Source of the DNA: Streptomyces globisporus
GTDB lineage: Bacteria; Actinomycetota; Actinomycetes; Streptomycetales; Streptomycetaceae
Assembly (NCBI GenBank): GCA_014649555.1
Contig: BMTG01000005.1
Coordinates: 186,001-250,000 of the forward strand
Direction: 5' to 3'
Length of the DNA stretch: 64,000 bases
Shown here: positions 8,219 through 16,559 of the stretch, one piece after another
Layout of the letters: every line of letters starts with the position of its first letter
Numbering within the stretch: the first letter of the stretch is position 1
Program-made: the position numbers and the translations under genes
The notes under the pieces: generated by a model
What the model saw: the letters and a program-made list of their open reading frames with translations, nothing else
Database searches by the model: none
Told to the model about the DNA's origin: nothing

Positions 8219-9670
8219 TCAGGCCCAGGTGATGAGCCGCTTCGGCTGCTCCAGGATCGCCGCCACATCGGCCAGCACCTTGGAGCCCAGCTCGCCGTCG
8301 ACCAGGCGGTGGTCGAACGACAGGGCCAGCGTGGTGACCTGGCGCGGCTTCACCTTGCCCTTGTGGACCCACGGCTGGAGCTTGATCGCGCCGACCGCCA
8401 GGATCGCGGACTCGCCCGGGTTGAGGATCGGCGTACCGGTGTCGACGCCGAAGACGCCGACGTTGGTGATGGTCACCGTGCCGCCCGCCATCGCCGCCGG
8501 GGACGTCTTGCCGTCCCGGGCTGTGGTGACCAGCTCGCCCAGCGCCTCCGCGAGCTGCGGCAGCGTCTTGTCGTGCGCGTCCTTGATGTTCGGCACGATG
8601 AGACCGCGCGGGGTGGCCGCAGCGATGCCCAGGTTGACGTAGTGCTTCTGCACGATCTCCTGGTTGGCCTCGTCCCAGGCGGCGTTGACCTCGGGGTTCC
8701 GCTTGATCGCGACGAGGAGGGCCTTGGCGATGACGAGGAGCGGGTTGACCCGCACCCCCGCCATGTCCTTGTCCTCCTTGAGCTCGGCCACGAGCTTCAT
8801 CGTGCGCGTCACGTCGACCGTGACGAACTCGGTGACGTGCGGCGCGGTGAACGCGCTGCCCACCATCGCCTGCGCGATGGCCTTGCGGACGCCCTTGACC
8901 GGGATACGGGTCTCGCGGGCGGAGTCGGAGACAGCGGGGGGGAGAGCCGCTGCCGGGGCCTCGGGGGCCACCGGGGACGCGACCGCCGCGGGAGCCTCGG
9001 CAGCGGCCGGAGCCGCCGCCGCGTGGACGTCCTCGCGGGTGATGATGCCGTCCTTGCCGGTCGGCACCACCGTCGCCAGGTCGATGCCCAGGTCCTTGGC
9101 CAGCTTGCGGACCGGGGGCTTGGCGAGCGGGCGGCCACCTGCCGGAGCACCGGCCGGTGCGGTCGCCGCCGGTGCGGGAGCAGACGCCCCGTGCCCGTTC
9201 AGCTCGGCCTGCACCGCCGCCGCGACGGCAGCGGCCTCCGGAGCGGCGGCCGTCCCCTTGCGCGGGCGGCGCTTGGTGGAGGACTCGGCGACCCCGTAGC
9301 CCACCAGGACCGGCGTGCGGCCCTTCGGCTCGGCCTCGGCCTCCGGCGCCTCCACCGGCTCCTGGGCCGGAGCGGCGGCCGGGGCGGGCGCGTCGCCGCT
9401 GCCCGGTGCCACGTCGATCGCGATGATCACCTGGCCGACATCGACGGTCGTGCCCTCGGGGAAGCGCAGCTCGTGCACCACCCCGTCGAACGGGATCGGC
9501 AGCTCGACGGCCGCCTTCGCGGTCTCGACCTCGCACACGACCTGGCCGTCGGTGACGGTGTCGCCGGGCTGGACGAACCACTTGAGGATCTCGGCCTCGG
9601 TCAGTCCTTCGCCCACGTCGGGCATCTTGAACTCACGGAAACGAGCAGACGTTTCGGTCATCGTCGTCAC
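8219..9670 (-). CDS. bkdC1: BCDH complex E2, dihydrolipoamide acyltransferase (set 1)
   Basis: A 483-residue E2 with GTG start (in-frame ATG three codons later). Order of domains: lipoyl domain at residues 12-90 with lipoyl-lysine K52 in EVETAKAAVE; Ala/Pro-rich linker; RRPRKG basic patch; peripheral subunit-binding domain (RKLAKDLGIDLATVVPTGKDG); second linker; and the catalytic 2-oxoacid acyltransferase domain ending with LSFDHRLVDG, whose His is the active-site base. It transfers the branched acyl group from E1 to CoA. It is the last gene of an E1alpha-E1beta-E2 operon, 11 bp after E1beta. No E3 gene lies here, so the shared lipoamide dehydrogenase must be elsewhere. Confidence 0.93.
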   Translation of the reverse strand: MTTMTETSARFREFKMPDVGEGLTEAEILKWFVQPGDTVTDGQVVCEVETAKAAVELPIPFDGVVHELRFPEGTTVDVGQVIIAIDVAPGSGDAPAPAAAPAQEPVEAPEAEAEPKGRTPVLVGYGVAESSTKRRPRKGTAAAPEAAAVAAAVQAELNGHGASAPAPAATAPAGAPAGGRPLAKPPVRKLAKDLGIDLATVVPTGKDGIITREDVHAAAAPAAAEAPAAVASPVAPEAPAAALPPAVSDSARETRIPVKGVRKAIAQAMVGSAFTAPHVTEFVTVDVTRTMKLVAELKEDKDMAGVRVNPLLVIAKALLVAIKRNPEVNAAWDEANQEIVQKHYVNLGIAAATPRGLIVPNIKDAHDKTLPQLAEALGELVTTARDGKTSPAAMAGGTVTITNVGVFGVDTGTPILNPGESAILAVGAIKLQPWVHKGKVKPRQVTTLALSFDHRLVDGELGSKVLADVAAILEQPKRLITWA

Positions 9671-9681
9671 GAACCCTCTCC

Positions 9682-10662
9682 TCAGAACGCCAGCGAGCGG
9701 TCGACGGCGTCGAGCACCCGGTCCAGACCGGGCAGGTACTCGTCCTCCAGCCGGGCCGGCGGGTAGGGCACGCTGTAGCCGCCGACCCGCAGCACGGGGG
9801 CTTCGAGGTGGTAGAAGCAGCGCTCGGTGATCCGGGCGGCGATCTCCGCGCCGGAGCCGTAGAAGACGGGCGCCTCGTGGACGACCACGACCCGGCCGGT
9901 CTTCTCCGCCGACCTCTGGATGGCGTCGAAGTCGATCGGGGCCATCGAGCGCAGGTCCAGGACCTCGATCGACTTGCCCTCCTCCTGGGCGGCCGCGGCG
10001 GCCTCCAGGCAGACCTTGACCATCGGCCCGTACGCGACGAGCGTGAGGTCGCCGCCCTCGCGGGCGGTCACGGCCTTGTGCAGCGGGCCGGGGATGGACT
10101 CGGTGTCGACCTCGCCCTTGTCCCAGTAGCGCCGCTTGGGCTCGAAGAAGATGACCGGGTCGTCGCTCTGGACGGCCTGCTGCATCATCCAGTACGCGTC
10201 GCTCGCGTTGGACGGCGAGACCACCTTCAGGCCCGCGACGTGCGCGAAGAGCGCCTCGGGGGACTCGCTGTGGTGCTCGACCGCGCCGATGCCGCCGCCG
10301 TACGGAATGCGCACGACGACCGGCAGCTTGACCTTGCCGAGCGAGCGGGCGTGCATCTTGGCGAGCTGCGTGACGATCTGGTCGTACGCGGGGAAGACGA
10401 AGCCGTCGAACTGGATCTCGACGATGGGGCGGTAGCCGCGCAGGGCCAGGCCGATCGCCGTGCCGACGATGCCGGACTCGGCGAGCGGGGTGTCGATCAC
10501 CCGGTCCTCACCGAAGTCCTTCTGGAGCCCGTCGGTGATCCGGAAGACGCCGCCGAGCTTGCCGACGTCCTCACCCATGATGAGGACCTTGGGGTCGGTG
10601 TCGAGGGCGAGGCGGAGCGACTCGTTGAGCGCTTTCGCGATGGACATCTTTTCCACGGCCAT
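9682..10662 (-). CDS. bkdB1: BCDH E1 component beta subunit (set 1)
   Basis: A 326-residue transketolase-like E1 beta subunit. The pyrimidine-binding part shows LIMGEDVGKLGGVFRITDGL (Glu for TPP activation), DTPLAESGIVGTAIGLALRG and RIPYGGGIGAVEHHSESPEA with the conserved HHS. The C-terminal transketolase domain has VVVHEAPVFYGSGAEIAARI. With E1 alpha it forms the alpha2beta2 thiamine-diphosphate decarboxylase for 2-oxoacids from Val, Leu and Ile, feeding branched starter units for fatty acids. ATG at 10662 lies 2 bp after the E1 alpha stop, with its GAGGAGGG site inside the E1 alpha 3' end. Confidence 0.93.
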   Translation of the reverse strand: MAVEKMSIAKALNESLRLALDTDPKVLIMGEDVGKLGGVFRITDGLQKDFGEDRVIDTPLAESGIVGTAIGLALRGYRPIVEIQFDGFVFPAYDQIVTQLAKMHARSLGKVKLPVVVRIPYGGGIGAVEHHSESPEALFAHVAGLKVVSPSNASDAYWMMQQAVQSDDPVIFFEPKRRYWDKGEVDTESIPGPLHKAVTAREGGDLTLVAYGPMVKVCLEAAAAAQEEGKSIEVLDLRSMAPIDFDAIQRSAEKTGRVVVVHEAPVFYGSGAEIAARITERCFYHLEAPVLRVGGYSVPYPPARLEDEYLPGLDRVLDAVDRSLAF

Positions 10663-10664
10663 GG

Positions 10665-11825
10665 CTACTTGCCCTCCTCGGCAGAGTCGGCGAACGATGC
10701 CTGGTAGGCGGCGAACTGGGCGCGCTCCTCGTCCACGAGGGAGTTGCCGTCGGCGTAGGCGTGCTCGAACAGGGCCAGCGGCTCCGGGTCGGGCATCGCG
10801 CGTACCGCTTCCCGTACCCGCTTGCCGAGGGTCTCGCTCTCCTCCTCCAGGGCGGTGAAGAACGCCTCGTCGGCGTGGCCGGCCTTCTCCAGGTACGTCC
10901 GCAGCCGCAGGATCGGGTCCTTGGCCTCCCAGGCGGCCCGCTCCTCGTCGGCCCGGTACTTCGTCGGGTCGTCGGAGGTGGTGTGGGCGCCCATGCGGTA
11001 CGTGAACGCCTCGACGAGGGTCGGCCCCTCGCCCCGGCGGGCCCGCTCCAGCGCGGAGCGGGTGACGGCGAGACAGGCGAGGACGTCGTTGCCGTCCACG
11101 CGGACGCCGGGGAAGCCGAAGCCCTGGGCGCGCTGGTAGAGCGGCACGCGGGTCTGGCGCTCGGTGGGCTCGGAGATGGCCCACTGGTTGTTCTGGCAGA
11201 AGAAGACGACGGGGGCGTTGTAGACCGCGGAGAAGGTGAAGGACTCGGCGACGTCTCCCTGGCTGGAGGCGCCGTCACCGAAGTACGCGATCACGGCGGA
11301 GTCCGCACCGTCCTTGGCGACGCCCATGGCGTAGCCGGTGGCGTGCAGCGTCTGCGAGCCGATGACGATCGTGTACAGGTGGAAGTTGTTGCTGTTCGGG
11401 TCCCAGCCGCCGTGGTTCACGCCGCGGAACATGCCGAGCAGGTTGGTCGGGTCGACGCCGCGGCACCAGGCGACGCCGTGCTCCCGGTAGGTCGGGAAGA
11501 CGTAGTCGTCGTCGCGCAGGGCGCGGCCACTGCCGATCTGGGCGGCCTCCTGGCCGAGCAGCGAGGCCCACAGCCCCAGCTCGCCCTGACGCTGGAGGGC
11601 GGTCGCCTCGGCGTCGAAGCGGCGGGTGAGCACCATGTCCCGGTACAGACCGCGCAGCTCTTCCGCGCTCAGGTCGATGCTGTAGTCCGGGTGCTCGACG
11701 CGCTCGCCCTCGGGCGTCAGCAGCTGTACGAGCTGGGGCTCGGCGCTCTGCGGCTTCTTCGCGGCGCTGGTCCGCTTACTGGCGCGTCGCGGTTTACGCG
11801 CGGCGGCAGTGCTCTCCACGGTCAC
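10665..11825 (-). CDS. bkdA1: BCDH E1 component alpha subunit (set 1)
   Basis: A 386-residue thiamine-diphosphate-dependent subunit with GTG start behind GGAGGAG. The TPP motif is complete: [13 protein letters not shown] begins it (GDG) and CQNNQWAIS closes it (NN) about 30 residues later. The phosphorylation-loop region [16 protein letters not shown] is also conserved. A Lys/Arg/Ala-rich N-terminal extension (residues 1-28) is extra. It is the first gene of the operon; a 350-bp region separates it from the divergent response regulator, which may regulate it. Homologous to S. coelicolor bkdA1 by synteny, as recalled. Confidence 0.92.
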   Translation of the reverse strand: MTVESTAAARKPRRASKRTSAAKKPQSAEPQLVQLLTPEGERVEHPDYSIDLSAEELRGLYRDMVLTRRFDAEATALQRQGELGLWASLLGQEAAQIGSGRALRDDDYVFPTYREHGVAWCRGVDPTNLLGMFRGVNHGGWDPNSNNFHLYTIVIGSQTLHATGYAMGVAKDGADSAVIAYFGDGASSQGDVAESFTFSAVYNAPVVFFCQNNQWAISEPTERQTRVPLYQRAQGFGFPGVRVDGNDVLACLAVTRSALERARRGEGPTLVEAFTYRMGAHTTSDDPTKYRADEERAAWEAKDPILRLRTYLEKAGHADEAFFTALEEESETLGKRVREAVRAMPDPEPLALFEHAYADGNSLVDEERAQFAAYQASFADSAEEGK

Positions 11826-12175
11826 GTGCGTGCTCCTCCGTCGGTCCGGCCCCCGGGGTCTGCCGGGAAACCAGTGCGGCTCGCCTGAACCCGACAGCCG
11901 TGCACGGGGTGGGTGCCGGTCGGGCCGGGATCAGGCGTGACAGGTGCCCCGGCGAGCGCCCTGTCATAGGCACGTTACCCAGTGCATCGCATAACTGCGA
12001 AACCCTCTCTGACCTGCGATTTTGCTTGGATTTCCAAGTAAATCGAAAAAAACGCGAAGCGCTGCTGGTCAGGGCACTGGAAACAGCCTTGCAGGCCGCC
12101 GGAACAACGGCACGTTATCCCGCGGATCAGCCCCAGGGAAGAGCGGAGGGGAGGCGAGTATGTGAGACTGCGATC
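11826..12175. promoter_or_regulatory. Divergent regulatory region between bkdA1 and response regulator
   Basis: A 350-bp gene-free gap. Its middle (about 11995-12060) is strikingly AT-rich for this genome and contains a perfect inverted repeat CTTGGA-TT-TCCAAG at 12025-12038. This is a good candidate operator serving either divergent promoter. No RNA structure or small gene was recognised. Confidence 0.5.
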
Positions 12176-12835
12176 GTGCGCGAAGATGGAAAAATCACAG
12201 TATTTCTGCTCGACGATCACGAGGTCGTCCGGCGTGGCGTCCATGAGCTGCTCGCCTCCGAACCGGACATCGAGGTGGTCGGCGAGGCCGGTACGTCCGC
12301 GGACGCCCTGGCCCGGATCCCGGCGACGCGGCCCGATGTCGCGGTGCTCGACGTGCGGCTGCCGGACGGCAGCGGGGTGGAGGTGTGCCGGGAAGTCCGT
12401 TCCCAGGACGAGAACATCAAATGCCTGATGCTCACCTCGTACGCCGATGACGAGGCGCTTTTCGACGCGATCATGGCGGGCGCCTCGGGTTATGTACTGA
12501 AGGCGATCCGCGGCAATGAACTGCTGAATGCCGTACGGGACGTGGCGGCCGGAAAATCCCTGCTGGACCCGGTGGCGACCGCCCGGGTTCTGGAGCGGCT
12601 GCGCGACGGCGGCACCGCCAAGGGCGACGACCGGCTCGCCGGCCTCACCGAGCAGGAGCGCAAGATCCTGGACCTGATCGGGGAGGGGCTGACCAACCGC
12701 GTCATCGGGGAGCGCCTGCACCTCGCCGAGAAGACCATCAAGAACTACGTCTCCAGCCTGCTGTCCAAGCTGGGCATGGAGCGCCGCTCGCAGGCCGCCG
12801 CCTACGTCGCACGGCTCCAGGCCGAGCGCCGCTGA
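12176..12835 (+). CDS. Orphan NarL/DevR-type response regulator
   Basis: A 219-residue response regulator. The receiver domain (residues 7-125) has the acidic pair D13/D14, phospho-acceptor D59 in [12 protein letters not shown]87 and K109. A LuxR-type DNA-binding domain follows ([25 protein letters not shown]...[16 protein letters not shown]). Start taken at GTG 12176, where homology begins; the ribosome site is weak. No sensor kinase gene adjoins it, so it is an orphan. From memory, the syntenic S. coelicolor SCO3818 is an orphan regulator reported to be phosphorylated by a non-cognate kinase. It is divergent from bkdA1. Confidence 0.9.
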   Translation: MREDGKITVFLLDDHEVVRRGVHELLASEPDIEVVGEAGTSADALARIPATRPDVAVLDVRLPDGSGVEVCREVRSQDENIKCLMLTSYADDEALFDAIMAGASGYVLKAIRGNELLNAVRDVAAGKSLLDPVATARVLERLRDGGTAKGDDRLAGLTEQERKILDLIGEGLTNRVIGERLHLAEKTIKNYVSSLLSKLGMERRSQAAAYVARLQAERR

Positions 12836-12838
12836 ACC

Positions 12839-12878
12839 GCCCCGGGCGGCGGGACTTTGGTCCCGCGTCACCCGGGGC
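12839..12878 (+). terminator. Nested hairpin after response regulator
   Basis: Outer arms GCCCCGGG (12839-12846) and CCCGGGGC (12871-12878) enclose an inner stem GCGGGAC-tttg-GTCCCGC (12849-12866). It sits just after the response regulator stop codon. Confidence 0.55.
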
Positions 12879-12923
12879 AGGCGACTCTTACGCGGGCCCT
12901 ACGCCCGGGGGACAGTGGAAGCC

Positions 12924-13373
12924 ATGTCCTTCGACTCCCACGGCTCCCCCGAACGACGCGCGGTCGGCACGATCGAGCGGACCGGTCCTGCCGAGCCCCT
13001 CGACCTGCTCGGCCGGGTCCCGTACGGCCGCCTCGCGACCAGCATGCGGGCCCTGCCGTTCCTGGCGGTGGCCCGGCACATCGTGAGCGACGGCAGCATC
13101 CTGCTGCGGATGCACCGGGGTTTCGGCCACCACGAGGCGTGCGACGGGAGCGTCGTCGCGTACGGGGCGGACAACTACAACGACGCGGCCTCGGGCGACG
13201 GCGGCAACCTGTGGTCGGTTCAGTTCACCGGGCCCGCCGAGATCGTGCACCTCTGCCCCGAGCAGGAGGAACTGTTCGGCGCCGCCCCCGTCAGCGTCAA
13301 CGGGGAGCCCTACGCGCCGGCGTACCTCCGGGTCGATCCGCACTTCGTCACGGAACACACGCTGGACTTCTGA
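12924..13373 (+). CDS. Pyridoxamine 5'-phosphate oxidase-fold protein
   Basis: A 149-residue split-barrel flavin-binding-family protein. ATG 12924 is preferred to GTG 12915 because GGGGGA lies 12 bases before the ATG. Recognisable elements: GRVPYGRLATSMRALPFLAVARHIV (first strands) and NLWSVQFTGPAEIV (core barrel strands), ending in a short tail. Such proteins bind FMN or F420 and act as oxidases, reductases or sensors; the substrate is not evident. Nearby is only the upstream response regulator on the same strand, 88 bp away, so a functional link is possible but unsupported. Confidence 0.78.
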   Translation: MSFDSHGSPERRAVGTIERTGPAEPLDLLGRVPYGRLATSMRALPFLAVARHIVSDGSILLRMHRGFGHHEACDGSVVAYGADNYNDAASGDGGNLWSVQFTGPAEIVHLCPEQEELFGAAPVSVNGEPYAPAYLRVDPHFVTEHTLDF

Positions 13374-13385
13374 GGCGTTGCCCCT

Positions 13386-13433
13386 CCAGACCCTTCAGCG
13401 CACCGGTGGCCGGACCCTCTAGCGCACCGGTGG
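13386..13433. repeat. Two tandem 24-bp repeats
   Basis: Two adjacent 24-bp units (13386-13409 and 13410-13433) match at 21 of 24 positions and share the core AGCGCACCGGTGG. They lie between the PPOX-fold gene and the phosphotransferase gene, about 55 bp before the latter's start. Role unknown; a repeated regulator-binding site is possible. Confidence 0.55.
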
Positions 13434-13473
13434 GCGTCACCGCAAGTCCGCAAAGTGGCCACGCAGAGTGATC

Positions 13474-13489
13474 TAACATCTGGTAAGTG
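13474..13489 (+). promoter_or_regulatory. -10 element for a probably leaderless transcript
   Basis: TAACAT (13474-13479) ends 7 bases before the GTG at 13487, and no Shine-Dalgarno precedes the start. This spacing is that of a leaderless mRNA. The -35 element is not clear. Confidence 0.4.
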
Positions 13490-14566
13490 CTGCGCTCATA
13501 TGTCACTCGTCCGCCTGTTCCCCCGGTCGGCGAGGTGCTGCGCCGTTACCCCGGCGTGGGCGAGCCGCTCGCCTGCGAGCCGATCACCAAAGGCCTGCTG
13601 AACCACGGATACCGCGTCTCCACGACGAGCGGTTCCTACTTCCTCAAGCACCATCTCGACAAGAAGCACCTGGACGACACCAGCGGCGAACGCGCCGCGA
13701 TCGTGCGCCAGCACCGTGCCACCCAGCGCCTGCAGTCGCTCGGCGTGCCCGTCGTGCCACCGCTGACGGACACCCGGGGCGACACCGTCACCATGATCGG
13801 CGAACGCTGCTACGCCCTGCACCCCTGGGTCGAGGGCCTCCACCGGGTCGGCGCCCAGCTCACCCTCGCCCAGTCGCGCCGGCTCGGCACGCTCCTCGGC
13901 ACCGTGCACACCGGCCTGGAGCAGGTGATGGCCCCGCGCGACGGCCCGCCCCGCGCGAGCCCGCCCGCCCGGCCGGGGCACCGCAGCCCGGACGCCGCCG
14001 ACACCTTCGCGCTGATCGACGACCTGCTGGCCGCCGCGCGCGGCGAGGACGGTCGGGACGCCCCGCGCGACGCCTTCGACGAACTCGCCGTGCACCGGCT
14101 CGTGGAGCGCCGCGCCCTGCTCGAACAGCACGCCCACCGCCGCCCGCCCACGCCGGACGGGCCCGCCACCGGCTGGGTGCACGGGGACTTCCACCCGCTG
14201 AACCTGCTCTACCGGGGCGCCGACCCGGTCGCGATCGTGGACTGGGACCGGCTGGACGTACAGCCGCGCGCCGAGGAGGCGGTACGGGCGGCGGCGATCT
14301 TCTTCGTCCGGCCGGCCGGGGAACTGGACCTCGCGAAGGTACGCGCCTACGCCCGGGCCTACCGGCGGGCCGCCGGGGCGGGGGCCGGGGAACTGGCGGC
14401 CGCGGTGCACCGGGTGTGGTGGGAGCGGCTCAACGACTTCTGGATACTGCGCTGGCGCTACCGCCTGGACGACCGCAGGGCCGACCCGCAGTTTCCCGCG
14501 GTGTCGGCCCTGGCGGTGTGGTGGACGCGCGAGTACGAGGCGGTGTACGCGGCCTTCACGGAGTGA
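13487..14566 (+). CDS. Aminoglycoside phosphotransferase/choline kinase-fold protein
   Basis: A 359-residue kinase-fold protein with GTG start. The N-lobe holds GLLNHGYRVSTTSGSYFLKHH (glycine-rich turn and ATP-binding Lys). The C-lobe carries the Brenner-type catalytic motif GWVHGDFHPLNLLY (HGDxxxxN) and the metal-binding IVDWDRL (in place of DFG). The central region is unusually rich in Arg, Pro and Asp. Family members phosphorylate small hydroxyl compounds (sugars, choline, homoserine, antibiotics); I see nothing to choose among them, and no resistance or sugar gene adjoins it. It probably stands alone, ending in a strong terminator shared with the convergent kinase. Confidence 0.87.
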   Translation: MLRSYVTRPPVPPVGEVLRRYPGVGEPLACEPITKGLLNHGYRVSTTSGSYFLKHHLDKKHLDDTSGERAAIVRQHRATQRLQSLGVPVVPPLTDTRGDTVTMIGERCYALHPWVEGLHRVGAQLTLAQSRRLGTLLGTVHTGLEQVMAPRDGPPRASPPARPGHRSPDAADTFALIDDLLAAARGEDGRDAPRDAFDELAVHRLVERRALLEQHAHRRPPTPDGPATGWVHGDFHPLNLLYRGADPVAIVDWDRLDVQPRAEEAVRAAAIFFVRPAGELDLAKVRAYARAYRRAAGAGAGELAAAVHRVWWERLNDFWILRWRYRLDDRRADPQFPAVSALAVWWTREYEAVYAAFTE

Positions 14567-14567
14567 G

Positions 14568-14607
14568 CGGACCGGAGCGACCGGCGTGCGCCGGTCGCTC
14601 CGGTCCG
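14568..14607. terminator. Bidirectional terminator hairpin
   Basis: A perfect 18-bp stem starting CGGACCGGAGCGACCGGC with a GTGC loop, squeezed between the convergent phosphotransferase and Ser/Thr kinase genes. Confidence 0.88.
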
Positions 14608-14612
14608 GTGCC

Positions 14613-16205
14613 TCAGCCCGTCGTGGCGCCCTGCGCCGTCTCACCGGGTGTCGTGCCCGCACCGCCCTCGTCCCCGCCGGCCCCGCCCTCGATGATTCCG
14701 CCCGGGGTGCCGGGGTCGGTCGTCGGGTCCGTGGGCTCGCCCGTGGGCTCCCCGGTGGTGCCCTCGTTGGTGGAGCCGTCCGACGTGCCGCCGTCGGTGT
14801 CGGTCGGCGTCGGGGACGGGCTGAACGTGGGCTCGCTCGGGGTCGGGTCCGGGGTGAACGGCGGCGGGTTCGGCTCGGTCTGGCCACCGCTGGTGGTGTC
14901 CGGCTCCTCCGGCTCCTCGCTCTCCTCCTCGGACGGCTTCTCCGAGGGCTCGTCCTCGGACTGGCTGACCGAGGTGGACGGGGTGACCGGGTCCTTGTCC
15001 TTGTCGCCGTCACCCTGCGCCGCGTTGAGGGCGAAGGCGACGCCCGCGCCGATCGCGATCAGGGCCAGCAGGACGAAGAGCCACATCTTGCCGCGCCCCC
15101 CGGAGCGCCGCTGCCCGCCGCCGTCGTACCCCCCGTCGTCCGGGTTGTACGGGGGCAGGATCGGGCCCTGCGAGGTGTCCCCGTGCATCGGGTGGCCCGT
15201 GCCCATCGCGCGGGTGGAGCCGGTCATTCCGTGCGGCGGGGTCTGGCCGCCCTCGTGCAGCGCGACCGGGCCGGTGTTCCAGGTGCCCGTGTGGCCGCCC
15301 TGCACCTGGAGCATCTGCAGGCTGTACTGGACGAGCCCGCGCATCTCCTCGGCGCTCTGGAACCGGTCGTCCGCGTCCTTCGCCAGCGAGCGCATCACCA
15401 TCCCGTCCAGCTCCGGCGGCACCACGTCCGAGACCTCGGACGGCGGCACCGGGATGTCCTGGACGTGCTGGTAGACCACCGAGAGCGGGGTCTCGCCGGT
15501 GAACGGGGGCCGCAGCGCCAGCAGCTCGTAGAGCAGGCAGCCGGTGGCGTACAGGTCGGACCGGTGGTCGACGGCCTTGCCGAGCGCCTGCTCGGGGGAG
15601 AGGTACTGGGGCGTGCCCATGACCATGCCGGTCTGGGTCATCGTCGACTGCGCGCCGTGCAGCGCGCGGGCGATGCCGAAGTCCATCACCTTGACCGCGC
15701 CGGAGTCCGTGATGATCACGTTGGCGGGCTTGATGTCGCGGTGCACGATGCCGTGCTGGTGCGAGTAGGCGAGGGCTTCCAGCACACCCGAGACGATGAT
15801 CAGCGCCTGCTCGGGCGGCGGGGCCTCGGCGGTCAGGAGCAGATCGCGGATGGTGCGGCCCTCGACCAGTTCCATCACGATGTACGGGACGGTCTGGCCG
15901 CCCACAACGTCCTCGCCGGAGTCGTACACGGCGACGATCGCATGGTGGTTGAGGCCCGCGACGGACTGTGCCTCGCGGGTGAAGCGGGCCTTGGAGACCG
16001 GGTCCTCGGCCAGGTCGGAGCGGAGCAGCTTCACCGCGACCGTGCGTCCGAGCCGGACGTCCTCCGCCGCGTAGACCTCTGCCATGCCGCCCCGGCCGAG
16101 CCGGTGGGTCATCCGGTAACGGCCGTCACCGACGACGCCGCCGACGCCCCAGGAGTCGGTGCCATCCGAGACTCCGCCGCCGTTTGCTTCGGAATCGGGT
16201 GCCAT
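14613..16205 (-). CDS. Transmembrane Ser/Thr protein kinase with Ser/Thr/Pro-rich extracellular tail
   Basis: A 530-residue Hanks-type kinase. Catalytic domain residues 30-295: glycine loop LGRGGMAEVY, ATP-binding K59 (VAVKLL), catalytic D157 (HRDIKPAN), metal-binding D175 (DFGIAR), and activation loop with TMTQTGMVMGTPQYLSPEQ. A juxtamembrane linker leads to a single transmembrane helix at about 374-393. The outside part (about 137 residues) has no PASTA repeat; it is an acidic, Ser/Thr/Pro/Gly-rich low-complexity stretch. It is divergent from a second kinase, a pairing known in S. coelicolor (SCO3820/SCO3821, as recalled). Signal and targets are unknown. Confidence 0.92.
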   Translation of the reverse strand: MAPDSEANGGGVSDGTDSWGVGGVVGDGRYRMTHRLGRGGMAEVYAAEDVRLGRTVAVKLLRSDLAEDPVSKARFTREAQSVAGLNHHAIVAVYDSGEDVVGGQTVPYIVMELVEGRTIRDLLLTAEAPPPEQALIIVSGVLEALAYSHQHGIVHRDIKPANVIITDSGAVKVMDFGIARALHGAQSTMTQTGMVMGTPQYLSPEQALGKAVDHRSDLYATGCLLYELLALRPPFTGETPLSVVYQHVQDIPVPPSEVSDVVPPELDGMVMRSLAKDADDRFQSAEEMRGLVQYSLQMLQVQGGHTGTWNTGPVALHEGGQTPPHGMTGSTRAMGTGHPMHGDTSQGPILPPYNPDDGGYDGGGQRRSGGRGKMWLFVLLALIAIGAGVAFALNAAQGDGDKDKDPVTPSTSVSQSEDEPSEKPSEEESEEPEEPDTTSGGQTEPNPPPFTPDPTPSEPTFSPSPTPTDTDGGTSDGSTNEGTTGEPTGEPTDPTTDPGTPGGIIEGGAGGDEGGAGTTPGETAQGATTG

Positions 16206-16559
16206 CAGTCCTCGCCGTCGTATCTGTCCGCGCGTCCGCGGGTTCTCACGGTGCCTTGCTGCATTGCCACGTCACGCTACAGCCTCCGCCGGACACCACG
16301 GTTCCGCTCCGGCAGGATCATCGGACCGCCCGGCGCGTCCTCCACAGGAATGTGATGCGTTTCCTGTAACGCTTCCGAGACGCTTCTTGTGCGTAGGGTC
16401 ACGGAACGGGCACCCGGCTTGACGTGTCGGACCCCTACGGCAGACTTGGCGCGTCATCGCGTTTGTACGGGAACCGCGTCGCACGCAATCACGTCAGACA
16501 GAAACACGTCGGACAAAAAAGCCGCGTGCGACCGCGCGCCGTCGAGGGGGAAGCAAGTC
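16206..16559. promoter_or_regulatory. Divergent kinase promoter region with direct repeats
   Basis: A 354-bp gene-free gap between the divergent kinases. It holds a TTGACG at 16419-16424 as a possible -35 toward the right-hand kinase (a matching -10 is poor). A direct repeat CACGTCRGACA occurs at 16490-16500 and 16505-16515, just before the GAGGGGGAA ribosome site. No other gene or RNA is seen. Confidence 0.4.

Noticed and set aside
14586-16355. Long plus-strand frame opposite the first Ser/Thr kinase
   Set aside because: Antisense shadow of a kinase with intact catalytic motifs.
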